From assembly GCF_026309355.1 (NCBI RefSeq), contig NZ_JAPJZK010000001.1, forward strand, positions 2,314,501-2,378,500: a stretch of 64,000 nt of DNA. The letters are read 5' to 3'. The notes beneath the pieces were generated by a model. That model was not told the DNA's origin. It did not search any database and was given only the letters and a program-made list of their open reading frames with translations. Origin of the DNA: Spartinivicinus marinus (GTDB taxonomy: Bacteria; Pseudomonadota; Gammaproteobacteria; Pseudomonadales; Zooshikellaceae). Position numbers and translations under genes: made by a program. The stretch's first letter is position 1; each line of letters begins with the position of its first letter. Below are positions 8,102 through 19,900 of this stretch, piece after piece.

Positions 8102-9408
8102 GCATCAGGTAGTTTAACATTCAGTGCAGGTAGTAACTGCCCTGTTGCATTAAATACTCGATAGCGAGACAAGAGCTCGTCATAGTCTGCTTCGATATAT
8201 GCTTGCCTTGCCTGGAACAATTCGTTTTCACTATCCAGTAAGTCTAACAATGTACGTTTACCAATATTAAACTGCTGCTGATAGGCTGATACGGTTTGCC
8301 TGCTTGAGTTTACATGCTGTTTTAACGACACTTTTTGTTCATTCAAGTACCGATAAGCATTCCAAGAAAGCTTTAAGCCCTCTACTACCTGGCGATAGGC
8401 ATTTTTCTTAACCGCTCTTGCCTCTTCTACTCGATAGGCAGATTCTTCTTTTCTCGCTTTATCCCCAAAGCCGTTAAATAAGTTGTAACGCATCCGTACC
8501 ATTGCAGTTAAGTCATTATCTCTGCCATGAACACCATCGTTATCACGATCCCAGGTTTGGTCCACTTCAAAGTCTACCCTTGGCATAAATGGGCTTTTAC
8601 TCGCTTCATATTGAGATTCAGCTGCTTTGATATCATAACTAGCCGAAACCAGTGTAGGGTGGTTTTCCGTTGCTTGTTTAACCGCAGCTTGCATATTGAG
8701 CGGCAAGTACTTATGGTTAGGTCGTGGTATAACTAATTTGGCTGGAACCAAATTAACTACCCGGAAAAACTCGGCTTCAGCATCCATTAAGTTATTTTTC
8801 GCATTAATCACATTAGTTTTTGCCCTAGCACGACGCCCGGTGATTTGTGCTAAATCTGAACTACGGGAAACACCAGACTCTGCTCTTAGCCTAATCTGCT
8901 GAAAAATGCGATTATGCGTTTTTAGGTTGCGCTCTGCTAACTCAAGCAGCTGCTGTTTTTCCAGCACATTTAAATAAACCTCTGCTACTCGCAAAGCAAC
9001 ATTTTCTGCGGTAGAAGATAAAGTGCTCGCCTGTGCCAAGTTTTCATTAGTCGTTCTATCCACTTCACTTGAAGTAGCAAACCCATCGAAAATCATTTGG
9101 CGTAACGATAGCGACAGCTCTCGTCGGGTAAAATCGGTGTTATCTTCACCACTTGCCCGAGTGCCTGGTGATGACTTACGTTGATGACCAATCCCAGTAG
9201 CCAGATCTAAAGAGGGCAAATAACCAGACTTTGCTGAGCCAATCGCAGCCGTTCCAGCACGATAACGTTGTAAGCTGATTAAGGTTTGTGGGTTAGTATC
9301 CAGTGCTTTTGCCACAGTTTCTTCCAAAGTGGCAGCCTGTGTTGGCAGAACATAGAACAAACTACAAGCCAACGCGAATGGTTTTCCTGCGCGAACAAAC
9401 AATCTCAC
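8089..9408 (-). CDS. TolC-family outer-membrane channel (LapE-like)
   Basis: The 439-aa protein has a signal peptide (FALACSLFYVLPTQA, cleavage before ATLEETV) and the duplicated TolC/OEP fold: ALDTNPQTLISLQRYRAG...SGYLPSLDL in the first half and the equivalent ATENHPTLVSASYDIKAAESQYEASKSPFMPRVDFE in the second. Trimers form the outer-membrane duct of type I secretion and efflux systems. The start codon is GTG with GGGGGCG upstream. It overlaps the downstream OmpA-type gene and sits next to the retention-module adhesins, so a role in their export is likely. Proximity to nudF also recalls the E. coli tolC-nudF arrangement, so a housekeeping role is possible. Confidence 0.85.
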   Translation of the reverse strand: MRLFVRAGKPFALACSLFYVLPTQAATLEETVAKALDTNPQTLISLQRYRAGTAAIGSAKSGYLPSLDLATGIGHQRKSSPGTRASGEDNTDFTRRELSLSLRQMIFDGFATSSEVDRTTNENLAQASTLSSTAENVALRVAEVYLNVLEKQQLLELAERNLKTHNRIFQQIRLRAESGVSRSSDLAQITGRRARAKTNVINAKNNLMDAEAEFFRVVNLVPAKLVIPRPNHKYLPLNMQAAVKQATENHPTLVSASYDIKAAESQYEASKSPFMPRVDFEVDQTWDRDNDGVHGRDNDLTAMVRMRYNLFNGFGDKARKEESAYRVEEARAVKKNAYRQVVEGLKLSWNAYRYLNEQKVSLKQHVNSSRQTVSAYQQQFNIGKRTLLDLLDSENELFQARQAYIEADYDELLSRYRVFNATGQLLPALNVKLPDAWTR

Positions 9409-9488
9409 GATGTAACGCCCCCAAATAATTTCTTATGAGTCACATTATTTATTAGCAAGGTAACAACAAAGGTGCAAAGTATATCAAA

Positions 9489-10274
9489 CTATTTTTTTGT
9501 ATTAGTCAGCAAGTGCTGGATAATTTCTTCTACTACTCCTTTACTTTGCTCCCACCCCATACCTGGCTTTAATTTATCATTATAAAGCACTTTCAATAAT
9601 GTTTTATCCAACGGCGTCAACTCATCAAAGACGCTTTCGTCATTAAATACAGTAGGAAATAGCTGATCATCATCGTTGGTTAATCCCATTATTTGGGCCA
9701 TTTCTTCTGCAACACAGCCTGGCAAGCGAGCAACTGCTCGCGCTGTATCAGGTGGAATATAAATAGAAGCCTCCTGAATCACCCAATCCAGCTGAGATAC
9801 TTTAATTTGAAAAAAGCATAAACTTTTTGCTGCTACATTCAACAATGGTATGCCGCCACCATTTTCAACAATTATATTTGGGATCTTTGTGGAATGAGCA
9901 AACACAATAACTACATTTGCCTCACTTTTTTCTTTAGTGACTGTTACGGGATGCCCTGTTATTTGGGCTAGCTCTTCAGCTTGAGCAGAAACCAGCTGGT
10001 GCTGTATATCCTTAAACCCAACACGACTATCAATATAAATTTTGACTGGGCTTTGCCATTTTCGTAATGGTACATGTTGAGCAGGATATTCTGAGTAGAA
10101 AGCCGTTCGATGAAATGCAGAAACTAAGTAGCTTACGTTCTGCCATGCATTGATATCATCAGCGTTACATTTCAGCACCAATAAAAAGCAAAGCCCGCAA
10201 TAGCAAACTATTGTAGGCTTTAGCAAACACAGAAAAAATGGCCAGTAATTAAAACGACATACTTCACTGGTCAA
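9489..10274 (-). CDS. DUF2927-family exported protein
   Basis: The 261-aa protein has a hydrophobic N-terminal export segment (residues about 17-38, ending KCNADDINAW) and the DUF2927 core: GCVAEEMAQIMGLTNDDDQ, then a TVFNDES block and LTPLDKTLLKVLYNDKLKPGM. The function of the family is unknown. The core helix EEMAQIMGL-TND lies where a metzincin would have HExxHxxGLxH, with the histidines replaced. The gene starts inside the last codons of the upstream adhesin gene (11-bp overlap, TTG start), so it is translationally coupled to it. That suggests a helper acting on this adhesin in the periplasm. No other start codon fits the signal peptide well. Confidence 0.75.
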   Translation of the reverse strand: MTSEVCRFNYWPFFLCLLKPTIVCYCGLCFLLVLKCNADDINAWQNVSYLVSAFHRTAFYSEYPAQHVPLRKWQSPVKIYIDSRVGFKDIQHQLVSAQAEELAQITGHPVTVTKEKSEANVVIVFAHSTKIPNIIVENGGGIPLLNVAAKSLCFFQIKVSQLDWVIQEASIYIPPDTARAVARLPGCVAEEMAQIMGLTNDDDQLFPTVFNDESVFDELTPLDKTLLKVLYNDKLKPGMGWEQSKGVVEEIIQHLLTNTKK

Positions 10275-13200
10275 TGATTAGTGTCCCATCATTTGTCATA
10301 TTCTGAAGAATTGTGTGTGAATCAGCTGTACCGTATTCGCTAGGCAGGTCTATATTTTCCAGCACTACTTTCTGCACAGTTTGATCATCACCCATCGGGC
10401 TTACCTCAATTGTAGTAGACTTACCATCAAAGTTTATTGCTAAATAATCATCAATTGTATTTACATTTTCGCCTTCAAGTAGGTCTTTCAGGTTAAGAAT
10501 ATCTTCACCGTTATTAAAGTCAGTTATGTGATCTTCTACAGGATTAGCAACCGTTCCACTAACAACCGCATCCTTACCCCAGATAAATTGATCGGCACCA
10601 TCGTTGCCAGTCAGACTATCATTGCCAGCACTTGCAAAAATAATGTCATCACCAATATCACCAAAAATTGCATCATGACCTGAAGTACCTGAAACGGTCG
10701 CCCCCGGTTTAACAGCATCTGCTCCATTCACTTCAATATTAATCACTTGTAGAGTTGCTGCTGCCGAGCCATTATTCTCACTACTTGTCGCCTGTATTAC
10801 TAAACTGAAATCTTGATCACCACGATAGTGTTGGGTATCCAAGAACAGGCCTTTTAGTTCTGTTTGTTTAAGCGTCCAACTACCATCGTTATTATTAGTC
10901 CCAGCTGACAGCTCAATGCCTGTAGGCACCTGACTAATAATGACATCCCCTAACGCCTCAGAGTCATCAGTCACTGCTGCTTTTATATCCAAAGAAATTG
11001 TTGCATCGTGCAACTCAACATTCCTGACACTTTGCGTATTGTTAGAGCCACCGGTACTTGCGGTAAAACCAAACCAGGCTTCCGTACTCCCACCCAAGTC
11101 CTTGTTGACGATATCTCGTACAACTGAGTCAGTTACCTCTTTTCCTGTTGTTTGGTTAGTAAACTTATAGGTTATACGTTGTTCACTAGCATCCCAGGTT
11201 ATTTGAACATCATGCCACTTACCATCTTCAATATTGTCTAGCGGCTGACGAGAGGTAAGCTCTTTATCATGTTTTACATATCCTCCATTTACAAAAGCTG
11301 CATGATCCTCATCAAGATCAGTTGCATTTTTCCAGGTATCAAATTCAATACCAAAGCTATTTTCTAAGCCTTCAAATCCTAGCCCTCCACCTGACTTGCC
11401 TACCGCCTCAATGCCTTTCTCATTATTTTGCAAAACAAACACAATACCATCAGCCCCATCACTATCTTTGTTACCAAAGTTCAGCTGGAAATTTAACGTA
11501 AAATCTTTGGTTAAATCGATTTTCTCTTCACTCCAGGCTGTCCCATGCTTATTATTTTCTTCAGCTGTCAGCTGGATAGAGCCATCTGGATTATTAACGG
11601 CGTCTTTTAGCGCATTAAACGTCTGGGTGTTTGAACTAACAGAAAGGGTTGGCGCATCTGCAACAGCAATAACATCAATTGTTGCTTTGGCTTCAACAGA
11701 GTATTTGGTTGAGGTAACTGTGAACCCAAGCTCTACATTATCTGCTGCATAGTTTTTGTTGGGAGTGAATGTCCATGTGCCATCACCATTGGCCACCAAC
11801 ACCCCCACCGTAGGGTTTGTTAATTTCAGTTCAGTTACACTAAAGCTGTCGCCATCAGGGTCTTTGGCATTTGCCAGCAAATCTGCTGGCTTGATAATAA
11901 TACTGCTGTCTTCATTGATGGCAGGTAACTCCACGTTGCCAACCGTAGGCTCCTCATCAACATCAGTAATATTAATCTGTACTTTTCCGGTAGCAGTATT
12001 ACCCACATCATCGGTTGCAACTACATTTAACAGATCTTTGTTATTACCATTTTCAAAATCCAATAAACTTGCTGCAGCGCCTTTATCAGTCAGCGTAATT
12101 GCGCCGGTATTTTCATCTAACTGGAAAAAGCCATCATCACTGGTTTGGGTACCATTAGCAAAGCGGTATGTTACTTTTCCAGTGTCGTCTGCTTTGATTT
12201 CACCAACCTTATAGCCCGCAAGACGGTTTTCAGCCAAATCGAATTCATGATGAGTGAAGGGTACTTGGTTATCAAGTGTGATCTCGGCTGTTTTCGCAGA
12301 GCTGGTATTACCAGCTGTATCTGTAGCTGTCGCATCAACGGTGATCTTACCGTTATTGAATTTACTTAAATCAACTTCTTTTCCTTGCAGGGTCCAGCGC
12401 CCTTGATCATCAGTCGTCACTATCGCTGTCTTGGTATTACTGCCATCACTGAGGGTTACTGTAACTTGGCTATTGGGCTCAGCAGTTCCTTCCACCAATA
12501 CATGATCATCTTCCTCCGCATTAACAATGTTATCTCCTTCAATGGGGGTGATAATCTCTGGAAGCTTAATTTTTGTATCTACAATCAAGCTTGTTTGATC
12601 AGGCTGCGAGGTTTGCCCCTGATCATCTGTTGCTATGCCTTTAACCGTAACAGACTGATTAACGGGTAGTGGCTTATCAGGTGTAACAGACCAACGCCCA
12701 TCGGCTCCTGTTTTAGCCTCTAGCTGTTGTCCATCAACCATAATCGTTACTGTTGTACCAGGTGTAGCCGTGCCGGTTATTTCTGGAGTACTGTCGTTAG
12801 TTGCGCCAATAGAATCGATAGCAATAACAGGTGGATCAACTGGGTCAGGGCCTGTCGTTGAAGGTGTACTGGGACCTGTAGTTCCAGGGTCTATGGTCGA
12901 AGGAGAGTCAGGATTCGTTGTTGGTGGCGTACTAGGGTTAGTAACTGTGGGTGATACAGGATCAGTGGTGGGTGATGAGTTTGGCTCTGTAGCTTCTGGC
13001 CTGCCAGTATCAAGGTTTTTCATAACCTCTGAGGGAACATCAGCTAACTTACCCTTGTTCAAAGTGCTTTCTTTTAAACCAGTTTCTTTTAGTGCAGTTT
13101 GGGTACTGGTTGTTACTCCATCTAAAGTAGAGGCAACACTACCAGTATTAAACCCTGCATCAGAAATAGTTTCATGACCATCTCTAGCCATTTCCACCAT

Positions 13201-13605
13201 GTCACTTCCTTCATCACTGTCTGGTGATGAAGCTTGCTGTATACCTGCAGCAGTTTTTATGGTTACTTGAGAGGGATCAGCTCCAGCCTGAATAGCATGA
13301 TGAATAGTACTCAAGTCTGTGATGGCCTCACTGACATCTGCAGAATCTTGCCGAGAAGGGATAACATCATCAGCTAATACCGTTTGGTCATTTGGCCCCA
13401 TATTCAAGCTAGAGCCATCGGTAAACTCAACCAGCACCTCTCCTGACTTGCTGACAACTTTATCCCTAGGATAAACAGGATCACCTATATTCAAAGCCCT
13501 TTCTGCACCTATTGACGAAACTGCAACTGATTGCCCCGTCAGCTTTTTTACAAAACCTACAGGGTTCTGGTCGATATTCGCTTGTAGTTTCGTCTGTTCA
13601 GCCAC
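10264..13605 (-). CDS. retention-module RTX adhesin with L-type lectin domain
   Basis: 1113 aa. Residues 1-121 form a LapA/BapA-type retention module (GFVKKLTGQSVAVSS, GDPVYPRDKV, VEFTDGSSLNMGPNDQTVL) ending in TAAG at 118-121, the LapG-type cleavage site. A Pro/Ser/Thr linker follows, then Ig-like and cadherin-like repeats. A legume-lectin-like domain lies at about 655-865 (DSDGADGIVFVLQNN, SFGIEFDTW, WHDVQITWD). The tail has RTX repeats (GDIGDDIIFASAGNDSLTG) and a type I secretion C-terminus ending LIIDQ. It would be exported without a signal peptide, held in the outer membrane by the folded module and freed by proteolysis. GTG start with AAGGAAG upstream. It is the first of four tandem paralogs and is coupled to the DUF2927 gene. 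Confidence 0.88.
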   Translation of the reverse strand: MAEQTKLQANIDQNPVGFVKKLTGQSVAVSSIGAERALNIGDPVYPRDKVVSKSGEVLVEFTDGSSLNMGPNDQTVLADDVIPSRQDSADVSEAITDLSTIHHAIQAGADPSQVTIKTAAGIQQASSPDSDEGSDMVEMARDGHETISDAGFNTGSVASTLDGVTTSTQTALKETGLKESTLNKGKLADVPSEVMKNLDTGRPEATEPNSSPTTDPVSPTVTNPSTPPTTNPDSPSTIDPGTTGPSTPSTTGPDPVDPPVIAIDSIGATNDSTPEITGTATPGTTVTIMVDGQQLEAKTGADGRWSVTPDKPLPVNQSVTVKGIATDDQGQTSQPDQTSLIVDTKIKLPEIITPIEGDNIVNAEEDDHVLVEGTAEPNSQVTVTLSDGSNTKTAIVTTDDQGRWTLQGKEVDLSKFNNGKITVDATATDTAGNTSSAKTAEITLDNQVPFTHHEFDLAENRLAGYKVGEIKADDTGKVTYRFANGTQTSDDGFFQLDENTGAITLTDKGAAASLLDFENGNNKDLLNVVATDDVGNTATGKVQINITDVDEEPTVGNVELPAINEDSSIIIKPADLLANAKDPDGDSFSVTELKLTNPTVGVLVANGDGTWTFTPNKNYAADNVELGFTVTSTKYSVEAKATIDVIAVADAPTLSVSSNTQTFNALKDAVNNPDGSIQLTAEENNKHGTAWSEEKIDLTKDFTLNFQLNFGNKDSDGADGIVFVLQNNEKGIEAVGKSGGGLGFEGLENSFGIEFDTWKNATDLDEDHAAFVNGGYVKHDKELTSRQPLDNIEDGKWHDVQITWDASEQRITYKFTNQTTGKEVTDSVVRDIVNKDLGGSTEAWFGFTASTGGSNNTQSVRNVELHDATISLDIKAAVTDDSEALGDVIISQVPTGIELSAGTNNNDGSWTLKQTELKGLFLDTQHYRGDQDFSLVIQATSSENNGSAAATLQVINIEVNGADAVKPGATVSGTSGHDAIFGDIGDDIIFASAGNDSLTGNDGADQFIWGKDAVVSGTVANPVEDHITDFNNGEDILNLKDLLEGENVNTIDDYLAINFDGKSTTIEVSPMGDDQTVQKVVLENIDLPSEYGTADSHTILQNMTNDGTLIIDQ

Positions 13606-13668
13606 AACACTTCCTTAATTAAATAAACAATAAAAGAAAAATGTGCTTTTTATAGAAAAAAGAAATAA

Positions 13669-13703
13669 GTCACAATTGTACAAGGGTACAAGTCGCACAA
13701 ATT
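13669..13703 (-). promoter_or_regulatory. shared 35-bp adhesin box, copy 1
   Basis: Plus-strand pieces are TCACAATTGTAC, then AAGG, then GTACAAGTCGCACAAATT. The GTAC-N4-GTAC core and the flanking CACA blocks recur before all four paralogs. The box ends 63 bp before the GTG start. Downstream, TTGTGA and a TATAAA 15 bp later could be the -35 and -10. Confidence 0.7.
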
Positions 13704-13877
13704 CAACAAAAAAGAAGTGATTTTATAAATAATTGGCTTTTTTATGAGTATTTTTCAGTCAGACAACCAAAGTAGAGCAAAAAGGCATCAAACCGTACGT
13801 TCTACCTAAAAATAAATATTTTTAAGCAACAGCAGCAAACCTTAAAAGTTATTTGAAAAAACATTTGATTTAGGCAC

Positions 13878-13906
13878 AAAAAAGCCAGCATGACGCTGGC
13901 TTTTTT
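13878..13906 (-). terminator. rho-independent terminator after the 2685-aa adhesin gene
   Basis: A GCCAGC/GCTGGC stem (13884-13889 with 13895-13900) has a 5-nt loop and is flanked by A6 and T6, so it could act both ways. It lies 16 bp past the stop of the large adhesin gene. The same stem sequence is used after the 385-aa paralog. Confidence 0.9.
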
Positions 13907-13921
13907 GTTTTTTATAGCCTG

Positions 13922-16900
13922 TTACTGGTCAATAACAAGGGTTCCTTCCAGAATCATGTTTTGGATGATATCGTGTGAAGACCCACCCCCATACTGGGTA
14001 GATAAATCAACATTATCCAAGACAATTTTTTGGTAAACCTGTCCATCCCCATTCGGGCTTACATCAATTGTTGTAGAGCCACCACTAAAATTGAGTGTTA
14101 GGTAGTCATCGATATTCTGCGCATTCTCACTTGCTAATAGATCTTTAACATTGAGAATATCCTTGTGGGCTTCAAAGTCGGTGACATGGTCAATTTGAGG
14201 GTTATTTGGGTCTGGTGCAACCGTTACTACCCCTTCATTAGTCAGTGCTCCTGAGTCATCTCGATGCCAGATAAACTGGTCTGCACCTTCACCACCAGTT
14301 AACGTATCGTGACCAAAGCCACCACTAATAAAGTCAATACCATCACCTCCTGTTAGGACATTAGCGCTAGTATCTCCATCTACATACTGCGGGCTTCCTA
14401 CTTGCTCAGGCAACGAGAGGATATCAACATGAATCGTTTCAGTAGCCTGAGTACTATGACCTGTACTTGGCTCTGTCGCAGTTGCGGTGAAAGTAAGGTC
14501 AATATCCGCTTTATGGCCTGGTGGAGGTGTAATACTTAAGTTACTTAAAGTCCAGTTACTGATATCAAGCTGGCCACCACTGAAGACCTCAGAATTAACA
14601 CCGTCACTAATAACTGCGCTAACAGGCATCCCACTTAGACTATAAGTCACCTGCTCACCAGGATCGACAGATGTCACTGTAATATCTGGCAGCTTAATTG
14701 TGGTGTCTTCATACCCTGTTGCACTGCCCCCCCTAGTCTCAGTGAGCTGTACATCATCCAAAAAAGCACCTCGACCACCTGACCTTGGATCTCCAGCTGC
14801 TCTGAACTCTAATCGCGCACTCGTGCCATCCCCTGCAAGTGTATAGTTATACTGCTGCCAAGTATTAGCAACATTTTGATCCGTTCCGCCATTCTGAGCA
14901 ATCGTATCAATTAGCTTCCCATCCCACCAAACTTCTATCTTAGTTGTTTCTGCGTCATAACCTGGCCTTGGTGAGTAGTAAAAGCTCAACTCATATTTCG
15001 CACCCGCTTCAGTATTAATATCGCGATAGATATTTAAAGCATCAGGAAATTGATTTGTTGGGTCATCATTCAACTCAATAAAGTGCGTTCCACTGTTTGC
15101 AGTGTAAAAATCACCGCTCCAACCACGAACCTCAATTTTACTGTTACTAGCGGTTAACCAGCCATCAACCGTATCAACAAATGAAGCTTGCCCAGCTGCA
15201 ACTCCAGTTGCTCCTTCAAAACTGGAAGTAAAAACATTGGTCTGCTGCTCTGTTGCAATATCAATTACCGGCTGATCCGCCTGCGCCGCAATATTAAAGT
15301 TAATAGTTTGTGCATCACTGGTATCAGTACCGTCACTTACTTGATAATCAAAGCTAGCAAAGTTATCACCGCTGGCATTGCTATCTGCACGGAAGCTTAA
15401 ATTATTAATATCACCCGCATTAATTATCTGCCCAGCTGTTACAGGGTTACCGTTAAATAACAAGGTGCCATTGGTAGGTAAGCTGGTAATGGTAATTGAG
15501 CTTAATGCATCACCTTGCTCATCAAAATAATTACCTTTACTTGCATCGGTAAAGTCAGACTGGCTGAAGGAATAGGTGGTGAACTCATCGGATGAGTCGC
15601 CGTCTGTTGTAACCTGCTCATTCAAGTCGATAGTAAAATCACTGGCTGTTGGCACATCAGCAACTGGCAGCACAGTAACAGTAATAGTTTGTGAGTTAGC
15701 GGCCTGGTCGTTATTCAACTGCTCAATAGATGTCGCTTTAAAGTTGAGGTCAAAAGTGCCGTTAAAATTAGCGGGTGGTTTTATTGATAAATTACTCAGG
15801 TTCCAGCCAACACTCATATCAACTGTGGTATTACCTGCTGTTGCTATAAATTTATTCGTGCCATCGGTTAACTCTGCACCCACTGGAATATTTTCCAGGT
15901 TCATGACTAACGACTCAGAACCATCTACATCCACTAAAGCAGCATTTAAATCCACTAGGTCGATGAAAGTATCTTCATAACCCGTATTGCCTGTTACCGT
16001 GTAATAATCCATGCCTGATGGGTTATCCACATATACCAACCCACCATCATCCACTGCATTTTCTGCATCAGTTAGGGTTTGATAAGTAAAGGATTGAGAT
16101 AGAGGCTGTAGTTGTTGTCCCTGAAGCCCTAACAGCAGATCTAGGTTATGAATACTACCCTGATCATAATAATCCAGATTAAATGAATAGACACCACTGT
16201 TATCGATGGTGAAAGTGCTATCAATACGCGTACCGGCAAAGCCCTCTCGGGTAAGTACATTTTCGCCACCTATATCGATAGAAATACCATCATCATGCAA
16301 AGCACTGAGTGTATAGGTACCTGCTTCTAAATAAATAAACCCTTTTAGGTTAATTACTCCATGACTAGTATCGCCTGGGTCTGCACTAAGAGAGGTCGCA
16401 TCTTGTTTTAAGAACTGTTGCAGCGAATTGCCTGTGCCTAAACTATCGATTCCACCCGTATAGTTAATGGCTGTCGAAACAAAGGTGGCATCAGGATTAT
16501 TGTTAGCAACTGTGCCTGCCACATTACTTAAATTATATGTACCAACTGCTGTCTCAACACCATAGTACTCACCCACTAAACCATTTCCTGGCCCCATTGA
16601 TGGATCGCCAATATTTAAGTTCGGTATATCAGCATCCGGGATAATATCAAGCATAGCGGTACCGCTTGTGGTTAACGCTCCATCAGAAACGGTAAAGCTA
16701 AACGGAACATCATCTCCTGAATAATGCTCAGTAGGTGTAAATGTCCAAGTACCATTACCATTGTCAACCAGAGAGCCAAACTGAGGGTCAACTGAAAGGC
16801 TGGTAACAGATAGCGTATCACCATCTGGATCAGATGAGTTGGCTAGTAAATCAGACTGATTAATAACCAGTACATTGTCCTCAAGCACTTGCGACAGTTC

Positions 16901-19900
16901 TATATCACCCACAACTGGTGCTTCATTCACATTGGTGAAGTTCACCCCCACATTACTGGTATCTGTTAAGCCACCTTCATCTGTGACTGTTACGGTATAA
17001 CTTGGTGGGTTTTCACTACCATTATGGACAAACTGAATTTCACCATTAGTAACCTGAGCCTGAGTAAAGCTTGTTACAACCGAGTTATTACTTACTAGTT
17101 GGAACTGGCCATTTTGAATATTACTAACCGTAAATACTAAGTCAGGATCATTGGTTTCAGGGTCTGTGGCAGCCAAGTTGGTTGACGTCAACACGACCGT
17201 TTGCCCTTCATTGATATCTAGGGTGTTGTCCGTAATGGTTGGTGGCTCATTTACTGCGGTAAAGTTCACCGCTACAGCACCTGTATCGGTCAGGCCACCT
17301 TCGTCTGTCACTGTTACGTTATAGCTAGGCGGGTTGTCAGTGCCATTATGAACAAACTGTACTTCCCCATCGATAACCTGTTGCTGGGTAAAGCTGGTCA
17401 CTGGAGCACCAGGATTACCGACCAATTCAAACTGGCCATTTTGTACTGTATCAACAGTGAATATCAAAGCTGGATCATTGGTTTCTGGATCGGTGGCTGC
17501 CAGATTAGCAGAATTCAACACCACCGTTTGCCCTTCATTGATATCTAACGTATTAGCAGTAATTTGGGGTGGTTCATTAACATCTGTTATGTTAATCGTG
17601 AGCTGCTGAGTAGATTGGTTTCCTGCACTGTCACTGACCACAATACCCAGCGAGTCGGCATGTATACCACTTTCATAGTCAAGCAAGCCATTAGCTGCTG
17701 CTGTATCAGCTCCAGCCTGAGTTAAGCTGATTTCACCTGAGTTGGGATCAATTGCAAAGTAACCATCAGGACTGGTTAAGGCACCGCCTTGGAAGCTATA
17801 AGTCACATTGGTGGCATCAGCTGCTGCCACAGAACCTACCACAGTACCTGCAGGGCTGTTTTCTTCGATTGAAAAGTTATCAGGTGATGTAATAGAAGGT
17901 GCGCTGATATCAATTGTCAGCGGTTGGTCTGTATCAGCTTTATTACCTGCCGAATCAGTCGCCGTAGCGGTAATATTATGAGGCCCTTCTGGCAAGTTAG
18001 TCGCTGTGTGATCAATACTCCAATTACCATTTTGATCTACAACAGCTGTACCAATTAATACATTATCAATAAAGACATCAACATTATTGGCTGCATTATC
18101 AGTCGTACCAGAAATCACTAGAGTTTGGTCATTAGTGACAAAATCTGCGGGGGTGCCACTATCATCAGTAATGGCTGTAATTGATACTGCTGGTGGTGTC
18201 AGATCAATGGTTAGCGGTTGATCAGTTGTACCTGTATTACCTGCAACATCAGTTGTCGAAGCAGTAATATTATGAGGCCCTTCTGGCAAGTTAGTTGCCG
18301 TATGATCAATACTCCAGTTACCACTGGCGTCTGTAGGTGTAGTGCCAATAGAGGTACCATCGATGAATATTTCTACGGTACTGTTTGGGTTGTTCGATGT
18401 ACCTGAAATGACCAGCGTTTGATCGTTAGTAATAAAGTCAGCTGGGGTACCTGAATCATCAGTAATCGCTGTGATATCAACAACTGGTGCCGTCACATCA
18501 ATGGTCAATGGCTGAGCAGTATTGGCTATATTACCAGCTGTGTCGATTGTAGTAGCGGTAATATTATGCGGGCCTTCTGGCAAGTTGGTCGAGGTATGAT
18601 CAATACTCCAGTTACCACTGGCATCAGTTGGCACTGTTCCAATTGAGCCACCATCAATAAAGACTTCTACCATGCTATTGGGGTTATTCGAAGTACCTGA
18701 AATCACCAAGGTTTGATCATTAGTAATAAAGTCAGTGGGGTTGCCTGAATCATCCGTAATGCCAGTGATATCAATGACTGGTGCTGTCACATCAATGGTT
18801 AATGGCTGAGCAGTATTGGCAATATTGCCCGCAGTATCGATTGTAGTAGCGGTAATGTTGTGAGGCCCCTCCGGCAAACTGGTCGCGGTATGATCAATGC
18901 TCCAGTTACCACTGGCATCAGTTGGCACTGTTCCAATTGAGCCACCATCAATAAAGATCTCCACCGTACTGTTCGGATTATTTGAGGTACCCGAAATCAC
19001 CAAAGTCTGGTCATTGGTTATAAAATCGGTTGGGTTACCAGAGTCATCGGTAATACCGGTGATATCTATAACCGGTGCCGTCACATCAATGGTTAATGGC
19101 TGGCTTGTTGTCACCTGTTGACCTGAAGGGTCTGTACTGGTGGCAGTAATATTGTGCTGACCTTCTGGCAAGGTCGTAGCGGTATGATCAATATTCCAGT
19201 TCCCATTGGGATCAACGACTGCATTGCCAATCGATACTCCATCAATAAACACTTCTACTGTGTTGCCAGGGTTATCTGTAGTACCTGAAATCACTAGGTT
19301 TTGATCATTAGTAATAAAGTCAGCTGGGGTACCGCTATCATCTGTAATCGCTGTGATCGAAATAGCTGGCGGCGTCAAGTCAATGGTTAACGGCTGGTTA
19401 GCAGTAGCCGGGTTACCAGCAACATCGGTTGTTGTTGCAGTAATGTTATAAGAGCCTTCTGGTAAGGTAGTCGCCGTATGATCAATACTCCAGGCACCAC
19501 TGCCATCAGTGGGGACTGTCCCTATTGAGTTACCATCAATAAACACTTCTACCGTGCTATTGGGGTTATTTGAAGTACCTGAAATTACCAGCGTTTGGTC
19601 TGTAGTAACAAAATCCGTTGGGTTACCAGTGTCATCGGTTATTGCTGTAATGGCAATAACAGGAGCTGTGACGTCAATGGTTAATGGCTGGTCAGTATCT
19701 GTTTTATTACCAGCAGGGTCAGTACTGGTAGCCGTAATGTTATGGGGACCTTCTGGCAAGGTCGTAGCGGTATGATCAATATTCCAGTTGCCGTTGGGAT
19801 CAACCACCGCATTACCAATCGACACTCCATCAATAAAGACTTCGACAGTATTTGTTGGACTATCTGTGGTACCTGAGATAACTAGATTCTGATCGTTAGT

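Noticed and set aside
9489-10274. DUF2927 protein as the LapG protease
   Set aside because: LapG is a transglutaminase-like cysteine protease with a Cys-His-Asp triad; this protein matches DUF2927 instead.
10940-13177. Plus-strand ORFs opposite the adhesin genes
   Set aside because: They are low-complexity mirror frames of Ser/Thr/Val-rich coding repeats; similar shadows occur opposite the other adhesins, the RTX gene and chpA.
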